Shown in pieces: positions 1-5,764 of a DNA stretch of 7,479 nt. This DNA comes from Candidatus Omnitrophota bacterium (lineage in GTDB: Bacteria; Hinthialibacterota; Hinthialibacteria; Hinthialibacterales; JAKPRU01). Below the pieces are notes generated by a model that was given only the letters and a program-made list of their open reading frames with translations, was not told the DNA's origin and made no database searches. A program made the position numbers and the translations under genes. The first letter of the stretch is position 1. Every line of letters begins with the position of its first letter. The stretch spans positions 1-7,479 of the forward strand of contig JAKPRU010000548.1 of assembly GCA_029557025.1 (NCBI GenBank). Reading direction: 5' to 3'.

Positions 1-100
1 CCTTGATTTTGCCGCGGATCTTAATCAACAGATAAATCAACGCCGTATAGATTGTCAAGAAAAACAGTCGGACTGTTTTAAGTTTGCGTCGCCGCAGCAT
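1..100 (-). CDS. N-terminal part of a membrane-anchored protein, cut by the window edge
   Basis: The first 33 codons of a leftward gene are visible, starting with ATG at 100-98 and running off the left end of the window. The protein starts with a very basic stretch (MLRRRKLKTVR), then one hydrophobic segment of about 17 residues (LFFLTIYTALIYLLI), then basic residues again (KIRGKIK). This looks like an N-terminal membrane anchor or the first helix of a membrane protein. An AGGAG ribosome binding site lies at 110-106, five bases before the ATG, and it overlaps the TGA of the permease gene (112-110), so the two genes are almost certainly co-transcribed and translationally coupled. A competing ATG at 105-103 opens only a 16-codon frame. 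I do not recognise the family. The operon position suggests a component linked to the ABC transporter, but that is inference only. Confidence 0.6.
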   Translation of the reverse strand, partial: MLRRRKLKTVRLFFLTIYTALIYLLIKIRGKIK

Positions 101-109
101 CGCATCTCC

Positions 110-1996
110 TCAGCCTGAAAAACGCTTCTTGGCCTGGTCCAACAAAACGGCCACGAAAATCACTAATCCAAGAATGGCCTGCTGTAAATAGCTGTCCACA
201 TAAAGAAGATTCAATCCGTTGAAGATCACCCAGATCAAGAGCGCCCCGATCAGGGAGCCGAGAATCTTGCCCTGTCCTCCCATGAGGCTGGTTCCGCCGA
301 CCACACACGCCGCGATCACATACAGTTCATACAGCGTTCCCGTTTCGGGATGGCCGCATTGCAGCCGCGCCGCCATGATAATCCCGGCAACCGCAGACAG
401 CCCGCCCGTAATGACATACGCAAAGAACTTGATCGCATTGACCTGAATACCCGATAACCGGGTCGCTTCTTCATTTCCGCCCACGGCATAAAGATATCTT
501 CCAAAACGTGTGTCGGACAAAACAAAATGCCCCACCAGAAAAACGAGAATCATAACGGCCACCGGCACAGGGAGCTTGTTTCCCAGCGCCTCCTGGAACA
601 GATACCCGTTCCCGATGAACTCAAATTCCTCCGGAAGATCCCAGATCGGCACGCCACTGCACAGGTATCGTGAAATCCCGCGCGCGACCAGCATCATCGC
701 CAGGGTCGCGATGAACGGCGGGATTCGGAAGCCTGTAATCACGACACCGGACACGGCCCCACCCAGGCAGCCCACGAGAATCCCCACGACCACAGCAAAT
801 AAAACAAGCCCGGTTTTATCGGTTACGGCACGAACCGCGACCAGGCGCTCGGTTGCGCCGACCGCATCAATGGCGCGATTCAGGCCGGAATGAACGTCCC
901 GATCCATGCCGAACAGGATTTTCAGATCGGGCTGGGAACCCAGTATCTCTTCAGCGGCTTCTTTTGCAGCCTCTTCAACGGTGAGCGATTCTGTTGCGAG
1001 GACGGATCGTTCGCCCAGAACGGGGATTTGAGTCTGTGTGGCGAGCGTCTGCTTGAGTTCTTCAATAAAATCCTGCGCACCCGGCTTCGCCCCATCATAA
1101 AACAGATACAAACCACCGGCCTGACTTTGCGCGGCATCTTTCACGGCCTGAACCGTGGCAGGCAGAACCGGCCTGATCCCAAGGACATGATTTTGCGCAG
1201 ATTTTCCTGAAAGAAAAGCAAGAAATACAGATACTGTGACCCCGGCAAGCAGCCCCCATCCTCTTCTTCCGAATACCATCCCAAGGCTGAATCCTCCCAT
1301 TCCGCCGAAAAGAAAAATCAGCACAATCAATCCGACAAGCGGAACGCCGCCCGCCTGTTTCAGGCAAAGGGCCGTCACCACACCGGAGAACGCCACGAGA
1401 GATCCCACGGACAGGTCGATCCCACCCGTGATAATGACCATGGTCATTCCGGCAGCGATGATAGCGATCACAGATGCCTGACGAACAATGTTGACCAGGT
1501 TTTCCTGTTTCAGGAAAACGGATTCCTTGCGACGAACCGGAAGAATCACGGCGGGTTCCTGTTCGGTTTCGAGACCACGCAGGGCCGAGCGCAGCCAACG
1601 CTCCTTCGATGAATCGACCAGAACAATCCCGTCTATTCTCGCTTGATTTCGATACGCCTCGCGGACCTCACGTCGAAAGGCCGGAAGCGAATCCGCGGCG
1701 GGAATGACAGCCGCCACGGTGCAGTGAAGATCGTTCAAGGTTTTCAGGACCGACTCCGAATCGGGCAATGCGGAAGAACCGGCGCCGGTGTTAGAGGAAA
1801 TGACGATGAAGACACCGCCGGGGAATTGACCGGCTGCACTCCTGGCCAGTTCCCTGCCCCCTTCCATTCCCGAGATGGCCTCCCCCTCCCGATAGGTGGC
1901 CCAGCTGAGAAAGAGGCTGACCACAAGGAGAACCACAAGTATTCCGTAATCCATGAGGATCGGATTTCGGAAGAGTTTTCGAAGGAAGGATTTCAT
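110..1996 (-). CDS. RbsC-type ABC sugar permease with two embedded periplasmic-binding-protein-like lobes
   Basis: Inner-membrane permease of the ribose/xylose/galactose ABC importer family (BPD_transp_2), 628 aa against a usual 320-350. Family signatures are clear: GGIDLSVGS (191-199), PPFIATLAMM (426-435), VGGNEEATRLSGI (505-517), GGTSLMGGQGKILG (567-580) and a C-terminal hydrophobic helix ending in QAKKRFSG. Helix 1 is about 13-32. Residues about 58-156 form an added soluble alpha/beta domain. The usual helices resume at about 167. An extra helix pair (about 218-242 and 246-263, joined by a basic GRRG turn) leads to a second soluble alpha/beta domain (about 268-392). The remaining RbsC helices start at about 396. 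Both insertions should lie outside the cytoplasmic membrane and resemble the two halves of a type I sugar-binding protein. ATG 1996 is chosen because GGAG sits five bases upstream and homology begins just downstream; the frame is open further upstream, but that stretch is antisense to the export gene. No ATPase or separate binding-protein gene is visible. The substrate is unknown. Confidence 0.9.
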   Translation of the reverse strand: MKSFLRKLFRNPILMDYGILVVLLVVSLFLSWATYREGEAISGMEGGRELARSAAGQFPGGVFIVISSNTGAGSSALPDSESVLKTLNDLHCTVAAVIPAADSLPAFRREVREAYRNQARIDGIVLVDSSKERWLRSALRGLETEQEPAVILPVRRKESVFLKQENLVNIVRQASVIAIIAAGMTMVIITGGIDLSVGSLVAFSGVVTALCLKQAGGVPLVGLIVLIFLFGGMGGFSLGMVFGRRGWGLLAGVTVSVFLAFLSGKSAQNHVLGIRPVLPATVQAVKDAAQSQAGGLYLFYDGAKPGAQDFIEELKQTLATQTQIPVLGERSVLATESLTVEEAAKEAAEEILGSQPDLKILFGMDRDVHSGLNRAIDAVGATERLVAVRAVTDKTGLVLFAVVVGILVGCLGGAVSGVVITGFRIPPFIATLAMMLVARGISRYLCSGVPIWDLPEEFEFIGNGYLFQEALGNKLPVPVAVMILVFLVGHFVLSDTRFGRYLYAVGGNEEATRLSGIQVNAIKFFAYVITGGLSAVAGIIMAARLQCGHPETGTLYELYVIAACVVGGTSLMGGQGKILGSLIGALLIWVIFNGLNLLYVDSYLQQAILGLVIFVAVLLDQAKKRFSG

Positions 1997-2001
1997 GTGA
2001 G

Positions 2002-2005
2002 CTCC
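2002..2005 (-). promoter_or_regulatory. Ribosome binding site fixing the permease start
   Basis: GGAG on the minus strand lies five bases before the ATG at 1996. It matters because the same frame stays open for 459 more codons upstream. This site, together with the typical N-terminal membrane helix that follows it, places the true start at 1996. Confidence 0.65.
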
Positions 2006-2068
2006 GCCCCTGTAACAAGTTCCGGCACAGGATGCCTCAGCGCGGACGTTCTGGGAAGAGCGCCAAGC

Positions 2069-2090
2069 CGCAATTGGCATATCTATTGCG
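2069..2090. repeat. Inverted repeat CGCAAT-N10-ATTGCG, candidate operator
   Basis: Perfect 6-bp arms at 2069-2074 and 2085-2090 are separated by 10 bp. A further G/C pair at 2076/2083 extends the symmetry. The 22-bp dyad is a normal size for a dimeric helix-turn-helix repressor site, and its right arm overlaps the candidate -35 element at 2086-2091. No regulator gene in the window can be paired with it. The dyad is seen directly; the operator role is inferred. Confidence 0.4.
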
Positions 2091-2115
2091 AAACTTGGAT
2101 GCGGGAACATAGAAT
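2086..2115 (+). promoter_or_regulatory. Candidate sigma70-type promoter for the export operon
   Basis: TTGCGA at 2086-2091 matches 4 of 6 bases of the -35 consensus and TAGAAT at 2110-2115 matches 5 of 6 of the -10 consensus, with an 18-bp spacer. Transcription would begin near 2122, giving a leader of about 200 nt before the export gene start at 2324. The placement is supported by the two dyads that overlap the -35 and -10 elements. The leader length is unusual for a simple promoter, and a later promoter is possible. Confidence 0.4.
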
Positions 2116-2131
2116 AGAGGCGAATGTTCCC
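2103..2131. repeat. Inverted repeat GGGAACAT-N13-ATGTTCCC, candidate operator over the -10 element
   Basis: Perfect 8-bp arms at 2103-2110 and 2124-2131 with a 13-bp centre. This is the strongest dyad in the intergenic region. It spans the candidate -10 hexamer and the predicted transcription start, the classic position for a repressor site. It could also form a hairpin with a large loop, but an A-rich 13-nt loop and the absence of a T tract make a terminator unlikely. Confidence 0.5.
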
Positions 2132-2160
2132 CTGCCGTCCGGCTACTCTGCCGGCTGGGG
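2129..2160. repeat. GC-rich hairpin in the export gene leader
   Basis: CCGGC (2139-2143) pairs with GCCGG (2150-2154) around a 6-nt loop, and CCCC (2129-2132) can pair outside it with GGGG (2157-2160), leaving an asymmetric internal loop. No T tract follows. It overlaps the right arm of the preceding dyad, so the two structures are mutually exclusive in RNA. Confidence 0.35.
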
Positions 2161-2255
2161 GCAAGTCGAGGGTGGAGTGGCCTGATCGGCACAAGCACGC
2201 GGGAGAGCATCGGGCATGGGATGCCGTGCCCAAATCATTATGAACTGATCGCAGA

Positions 2256-2294
2256 TCGGCGCCGGGTAGTCCGCCGGACGGTATTCGGCGCCGG
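2256..2294. repeat. Duplicated palindrome TCGGCGCCGG flanking a GTCCG-C-CGGAC dyad
   Basis: TCGGCGCCGG occurs at 2256-2265 and again at 2285-2294. Each copy contains the 8-bp palindrome CGGCGCCG, so the two copies can also pair with each other. Between them GTCCG (2269-2273) and CGGAC (2275-2279) form a near-perfect dyad around a single base. The set ends 29 bp before the export gene start and 22 bp before its GGAG. In DNA it could be a cluster of protein-binding sites; in RNA it could be a stable stem just upstream of the ribosome binding site. Confidence 0.45.
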
Positions 2295-2323
2295 TCTCGA
2301 AGCTTCGGGAAGGCACGGAGCGT

Positions 2324-3421
2324 ATGAATGCAACTGCCTCCATTGTTGACCACCTCAGGAAGATTCTGCCCATCCTGGTCGTTTTTTTCATCCCTGTCTC
2401 CTTGAACTTCAACGGTTATATCTGGGCCGCAGATGAGTTTGTGATCGATGTTGGAGATATTCTCGAAATCGAGGTCCAGGAGGAACCCATGCTGACCGTG
2501 ACTCGCGAAGTGGGCCGTGACGGAACTTTCCAATTTCCGCTGTTGCAGAAGGTGGAGGCCGCAGGGAAAACTCCGACAGAGCTGGCCCGACACATTGAGA
2601 AACGCTTGGTCGATGAGGAATACCTCTGGACTCCCCGTGCGAGTGTGAAAATCAAAGAGCGCCCGGGATATGTCGTGGAGGTTCAGGGGGCCGTGGGGCA
2701 GCCGGGGACAACACCGTTGCAGGAGAAAATGCGGATTCGAGATGCCCTGGAACATCGAGGTGGGATCCTGGAAGACCGCGCAGCCCCGGAGATCATTCTT
2801 CGCGGACGGAAACGTCCCAGGGAAGTTCGGATTGACCGTCACCTGCTCTTTTCCAAGGGGCTTGCGGGCAAGATGCTCAATTTCATGCTGCGTCCGGGCG
2901 ATGAGATCATTGTCCCTGAAGCCGGACGGATCAGGCTTACCGGCGCGGTCAAGGAGCCGGTGGATGTGGCGAGGATTGTACGCATCACGCTGTTCGATTT
3001 CCTCGCCGAAGCGGGGCTGAAGAAAAATGAGCTGACCGGATGGATTGTTGTGAGACGCGAGGCAACCGATGAAATCCTGGTCGAGCCGGCTGCAATTCAA
3101 AACAACCTGTGGGCCAAAGACCTGGATTTGCAGGATGGGGACTGTGTGACTGTGCTGGGAAAAGGTTGGTACTATGTGGGCGGAAACGTGGTCGAGCCGG
3201 GGGTTCGACAGTGGGAAGACGGGCTGACCCTGAAACAGATTCTTCCGTCGATCGCATTCAAAGAGAACAGTAACGAAGAAATGTTGGAACTGATCCGTCC
3301 CAGCCCGCTCCAGACGATGCAGTACCCGCTCGCCACAATTCAATCCGCGACGGCAGAGGATATATCCGTTCAAGAGGGAGATGTTATTCTCGTTCGAAAC
3401 AAATCATCTGAATCCGGGTGA
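2324..3421 (+). CDS. Outer-membrane polysaccharide export protein (OPX/Wza family) with three SLBB domains
   Basis: A 365-aa exported protein that would form the periplasmic/outer-membrane channel for a Wzx/Wzy-type exopolysaccharide. Residues 1-36 are a signal peptide: charged LRK, then a hydrophobic core about 14-28, with likely cleavage after IWAA. A Poly_export domain covers about 37-112 (VGDILEIEV, GRDGTFQFPLL, AAGKTPTELA). Three SLBB repeats follow at about 115-197, 201-278 and 282-358, each starting with a beta strand plus G..v..PG-like turn (VEVQGAVGQPG, IRLTGAVKEP, YYVGGNVVEPG) and ending with GD-V/I-IV (RPGDEIIVP, DGDCVTVL, EGDVILV). There is no lipobox cysteine at the cleavage site, and the protein stops seven residues after the last SLBB, so the lipid anchor and the C-terminal membrane helix of E. 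coli Wza are both missing. GGAG ends three bases before the ATG. The next gene starts within a few bases of the TGA and supplies the matching inner-membrane component. Confidence 0.9.
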   Translation: MNATASIVDHLRKILPILVVFFIPVSLNFNGYIWAADEFVIDVGDILEIEVQEEPMLTVTREVGRDGTFQFPLLQKVEAAGKTPTELARHIEKRLVDEEYLWTPRASVKIKERPGYVVEVQGAVGQPGTTPLQEKMRIRDALEHRGGILEDRAAPEIILRGRKRPREVRIDRHLLFSKGLAGKMLNFMLRPGDEIIVPEAGRIRLTGAVKEPVDVARIVRITLFDFLAEAGLKKNELTGWIVVRREATDEILVEPAAIQNNLWAKDLDLQDGDCVTVLGKGWYYVGGNVVEPGVRQWEDGLTLKQILPSIAFKENSNEEMLELIRPSPLQTMQYPLATIQSATAEDISVQEGDVILVRNKSSESG

Positions 3422-3426
3422 GGCGT

Positions 3427-5544
3427 ATGAAATCGCGTTCCGCCCTCAAACAGTTTATCGGCCGGTTGCGTTCCGCCGTTTCCCTCTTGTATCGGCACCG
3501 GGGGGTTGTTCTGGGGGTGACCGCTGCCGCAGCGGCTTCGGTATTTGTGACACATCGCCTGCATCAAACACCCCACCGCGCCACGGCCTGTCTGCACGTT
3601 GAAACGATTGCCACGACGGATGGACAAGATCCACCCGATTCGAGTGCCCTCGCGGATGAACTGAAACGATGTATCAGTCAGCACGATTTTCCGGGAAAAA
3701 TCGTTCGGAAAATGGACTTGCTCAACCGACCGGAAAGATGGATGTTGTCACGGTCAGGAATCTCGATTGCCTCCGGCAGTCGAACCATGGAGAGCCTGCC
3801 CCCTGCGGTTCAACGTGGGGTCACATCCGCATTCCTGACCCAGGTGGCTGTGCGGGGAGACGCTGAAAAAAAAGATTTGGTCTATGTGGAGTTTACCTCT
3901 CCGGACTCGATTATTTCGGCGTCGTTTGCCAATGCTATCGCGGAGGAAATCGCCGCGGGGGCCGGTTTTACGGCTTCACTCCCGGCGGAAGACCGAGAAA
4001 CCTTTGCGAAGATCGACACAGGGATTCGGGAAATTGAAGAAAGAATTGAGGCTCTCAAAGAAGGCCGAAGCGTCGCGGAGATTGTGCAAAGCATCTCCGA
4101 TACGGTCGTCCGGCAAACCGAACTCGTGGATCGGTTGCGAACTGCCGAGGCGGAAGCGGTTGAGTCCGAGATGAATTACAACAGCCTGTTTCGAGCGGAC
4201 GGCATAGTCAATCGGGAAATCCTGCGGTCCGAGAACCTCGACCGGTTTCGAGAACAATGGAAGGAAATCGAGGCGAAGTGGCAAGAGGTCTCGAAACGCT
4301 ATCGGAGGCGTCACCCGACTTATATCACGCTCCAGCGTCAGCGTGACGCACTCGAGACCGAAATCCGCAACGAGGAAAACCGAATCATCGAACGGGCAAA
4401 GGCGCGACAACAACAGGCGTATCGTGAACTGACCGCGCTGGAAGATCAACACACGCAGTTGGCAGGACAATTGGAAAAGGACAGCCAGCGCTATTCAACC
4501 ATCGTTTCGCTGGAGGACGAATTGAAGCGAATGCGCTCCGAGCGACAGGCGTTGTCGGAACGAATCAATCGGGAGAAAGACTCCGGGGAAAACGGCCATC
4601 CTGTCCGGATCAAGGAAGTTGGGGTGCATTCATGGGCGCAAGCATCCGCAACACCGCAAAGACATTCGCCCCAGTTTATGCTTCTGATTTCGCTGGTCTG
4701 CGGCTTGTGCGGCGGTATTGCTTTGGCGTGCCTCCTCGAATTCCATGACCGCAAGGTGCGGAGTCCCGATGAGGCCTCACGGGCTTCCGGGTTGCCGACA
4801 GTCTCCGCGATCCCGGTCTTCAAAATACCCCGTCCGCTTTCAGTCAGCCGGATAATCCAGGACTTGCCCCACTCTCCCACGGCGGAAGCATTCCGGTCGT
4901 TAGGGAGATTTCTGGACCTGGCGCTCGAACGGCAGGGGATTCGAAAAATCTCTCTCTGCAGCGCACGACCGGGGGAAGGTAAAACAACTGTCGCCGTCAA
5001 CCTGGCATCCGTTCTGGCCCAGCAAGGGCATCGTGTGGTGCTGATAGACGGCAACCTGCGCTCACCCCAGATCCATTCCCTGTTTGAAAAAGATCTTGTT
5101 CCGGGATTGTGCGATCTGCTTACGGGTTTTCTTCCCATCCAGGACGCATTAAAGCGCGTGGATATCCTCGGTGTGACGATCCTTCCGGCAGGTCGGGTGA
5201 CCTGTGATCCTGTGGAACTGATCGGATCGCCGAAAATGCGGGAGATTCTGTCGGAGTTGGAAAAGGAATTCAACCGGATTCTTGTGGATGCTCCAGCCGG
5301 ATTGATTGCCGCCGATTCGGCCCTGCTCGGCAGCATGACGGATGTCAGCCTGTTCATATCCGGCAGCGGGCAATCCACCTCGCGCGAAATTCAAATGGCC
5401 GTGCGTCGCATTCACTCCTCCGGCGGCAAAATCATCGGTTTGGTGATGAACCGCCTGGAATCATATCAACTGGATATTCTGACTTCCGGAGCATCAGAGA
5501 GGAAATCTGCCACCCCCTTCCTCGAATCCTTGACCACTTGTTAG
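3427..5544 (+). CDS. Wzz-type chain-length determinant fused to a divergent BY-kinase domain (Wzc-like)
   Basis: A 705-aa inner-membrane polysaccharide co-polymerase (PCP-2a type). A Wzz domain begins after a basic N-terminus, with TM1 about 26-41 and TM2 about 416-438, preceded by a short proline-containing segment (ATPQRHSP). The periplasmic part between them has a long helical, coiled-coil stretch (about 197-382, rich in E, R, K and Q). The cytoplasmic C-terminus is a P-loop domain: Walker A SARPGEGKTT (512-521), Walker A' VLIDGNLRSP (538-547) and Walker B ILVDAPAG (618-625). Three features depart from canonical BY-kinases: the second Asp of Walker A' is Asn543, the EX2RX2R oligomerisation motif reads EAFRSLG (487-493), and the C-terminal tail has one Tyr (680) instead of a tyrosine cluster. 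ATG 3427 is preferred because TGAGG precedes it and the nine bases GCGTATGAA match those at the export gene start; GTG 3418, overlapping the upstream TGA, is the alternative and adds three residues. Confidence 0.88.
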   Translation: MKSRSALKQFIGRLRSAVSLLYRHRGVVLGVTAAAAASVFVTHRLHQTPHRATACLHVETIATTDGQDPPDSSALADELKRCISQHDFPGKIVRKMDLLNRPERWMLSRSGISIASGSRTMESLPPAVQRGVTSAFLTQVAVRGDAEKKDLVYVEFTSPDSIISASFANAIAEEIAAGAGFTASLPAEDRETFAKIDTGIREIEERIEALKEGRSVAEIVQSISDTVVRQTELVDRLRTAEAEAVESEMNYNSLFRADGIVNREILRSENLDRFREQWKEIEAKWQEVSKRYRRRHPTYITLQRQRDALETEIRNEENRIIERAKARQQQAYRELTALEDQHTQLAGQLEKDSQRYSTIVSLEDELKRMRSERQALSERINREKDSGENGHPVRIKEVGVHSWAQASATPQRHSPQFMLLISLVCGLCGGIALACLLEFHDRKVRSPDEASRASGLPTVSAIPVFKIPRPLSVSRIIQDLPHSPTAEAFRSLGRFLDLALERQGIRKISLCSARPGEGKTTVAVNLASVLAQQGHRVVLIDGNLRSPQIHSLFEKDLVPGLCDLLTGFLPIQDALKRVDILGVTILPAGRVTCDPVELIGSPKMREILSELEKEFNRILVDAPAGLIAADSALLGSMTDVSLFISGSGQSTSREIQMAVRRIHSSGGKIIGLVMNRLESYQLDILTSGASERKSATPFLESLTTC

Positions 5545-5764
5545 AACCATCGTCCGCTTGAGGCAGGCAAAGGTGAAAAGGCTGTTATGTAAATCCGGGC
5601 GCCGACATACGAAATGAGAGCTGGGGTTGTCGGATGCAGGAATATCGCATAGTTTAATAGGTTCAGTCGGGTCTGGGGGATTGCAGATAGAATGACCGGC
5701 AAATAGACATCCGCCTCACTGGGGGCGGGATCGATTCAGGTGAGCCGGAATGCAGGATTGAGAC
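5545..5764. other. Gap between the BY-kinase gene and the PilZ-STAS gene
   Basis: This 220-bp stretch has no supported gene. It contains a 6-bp inverted repeat, CCGACA (5602-5607) with TGTCGG (5628-5633), with a 20-nt loop and no following T tract. TAGAAT at 5688-5693 is the same -10-like hexamer as at 2110, but no good -35 lies upstream. TTTAAT at 5653-5658 is another AT-rich candidate with a badly spaced TTGTCG. The gap is long enough for a separate promoter for the downstream genes, but none is convincing. I compared the stretch with c-di-GMP and cobalamin riboswitch cores from memory and saw no match. Confidence 0.45.

Larger units (their letters stand above)
1997..2323. other. Divergent intergenic region between the permease and the polysaccharide export gene
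   Basis: This 327-bp stretch has no convincing gene. It must drive the leftward permease and the rightward export gene. The left 60 bp hold the permease ribosome binding site and a weak 5-bp dyad (CCTGT at 2009-2013 with ACAGG at 2027-2031). The middle (2069-2131) holds two dyads on a candidate rightward promoter. The right part (about 2129-2294) is rich in short GC-rich inverted repeats, including GGCAT-GGG-ATGCC at 2213-2225, which overlaps two alternative pairings (GGGCA/TGCCC and GCATC/GATGC). I found no convincing leftward promoter, no tRNA and no riboswitch that I recognise. Confidence 0.6.

Noticed and set aside
1643..2185. A 180-aa plus-strand frame running from the permease 5' end into the intergenic region
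   Set aside because: It is mostly antisense to the permease, has a low-complexity Gly/Arg/Ser-rich translation and no ribosome binding site.
1997..3373. A 459-codon open extension upstream of the permease on the minus strand, giving an apparent 1087-aa protein
   Set aside because: Most of it is antisense to the well-supported OPX gene, the translation resembles no protein and lacks domain structure, and the permease has its own ribosome binding site and natural N-terminal helix at 1996.
3976..5415. Several minus-strand frames of 88-295 aa opposite the BY-kinase gene
   Set aside because: They are reverse-strand shadows of the coding region, with Arg/Ser/Pro-rich translations and no recognisable motifs, while the plus strand carries a full set of Wzz and P-loop motifs.
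5545..5764. A riboswitch (c-di-GMP or cobalamin type) before the PilZ gene
   Set aside because: Fragments such as GGCAAAGG and GTGAAAAGG look suggestive, but the conserved core sequences and the paired stems around them are not present.
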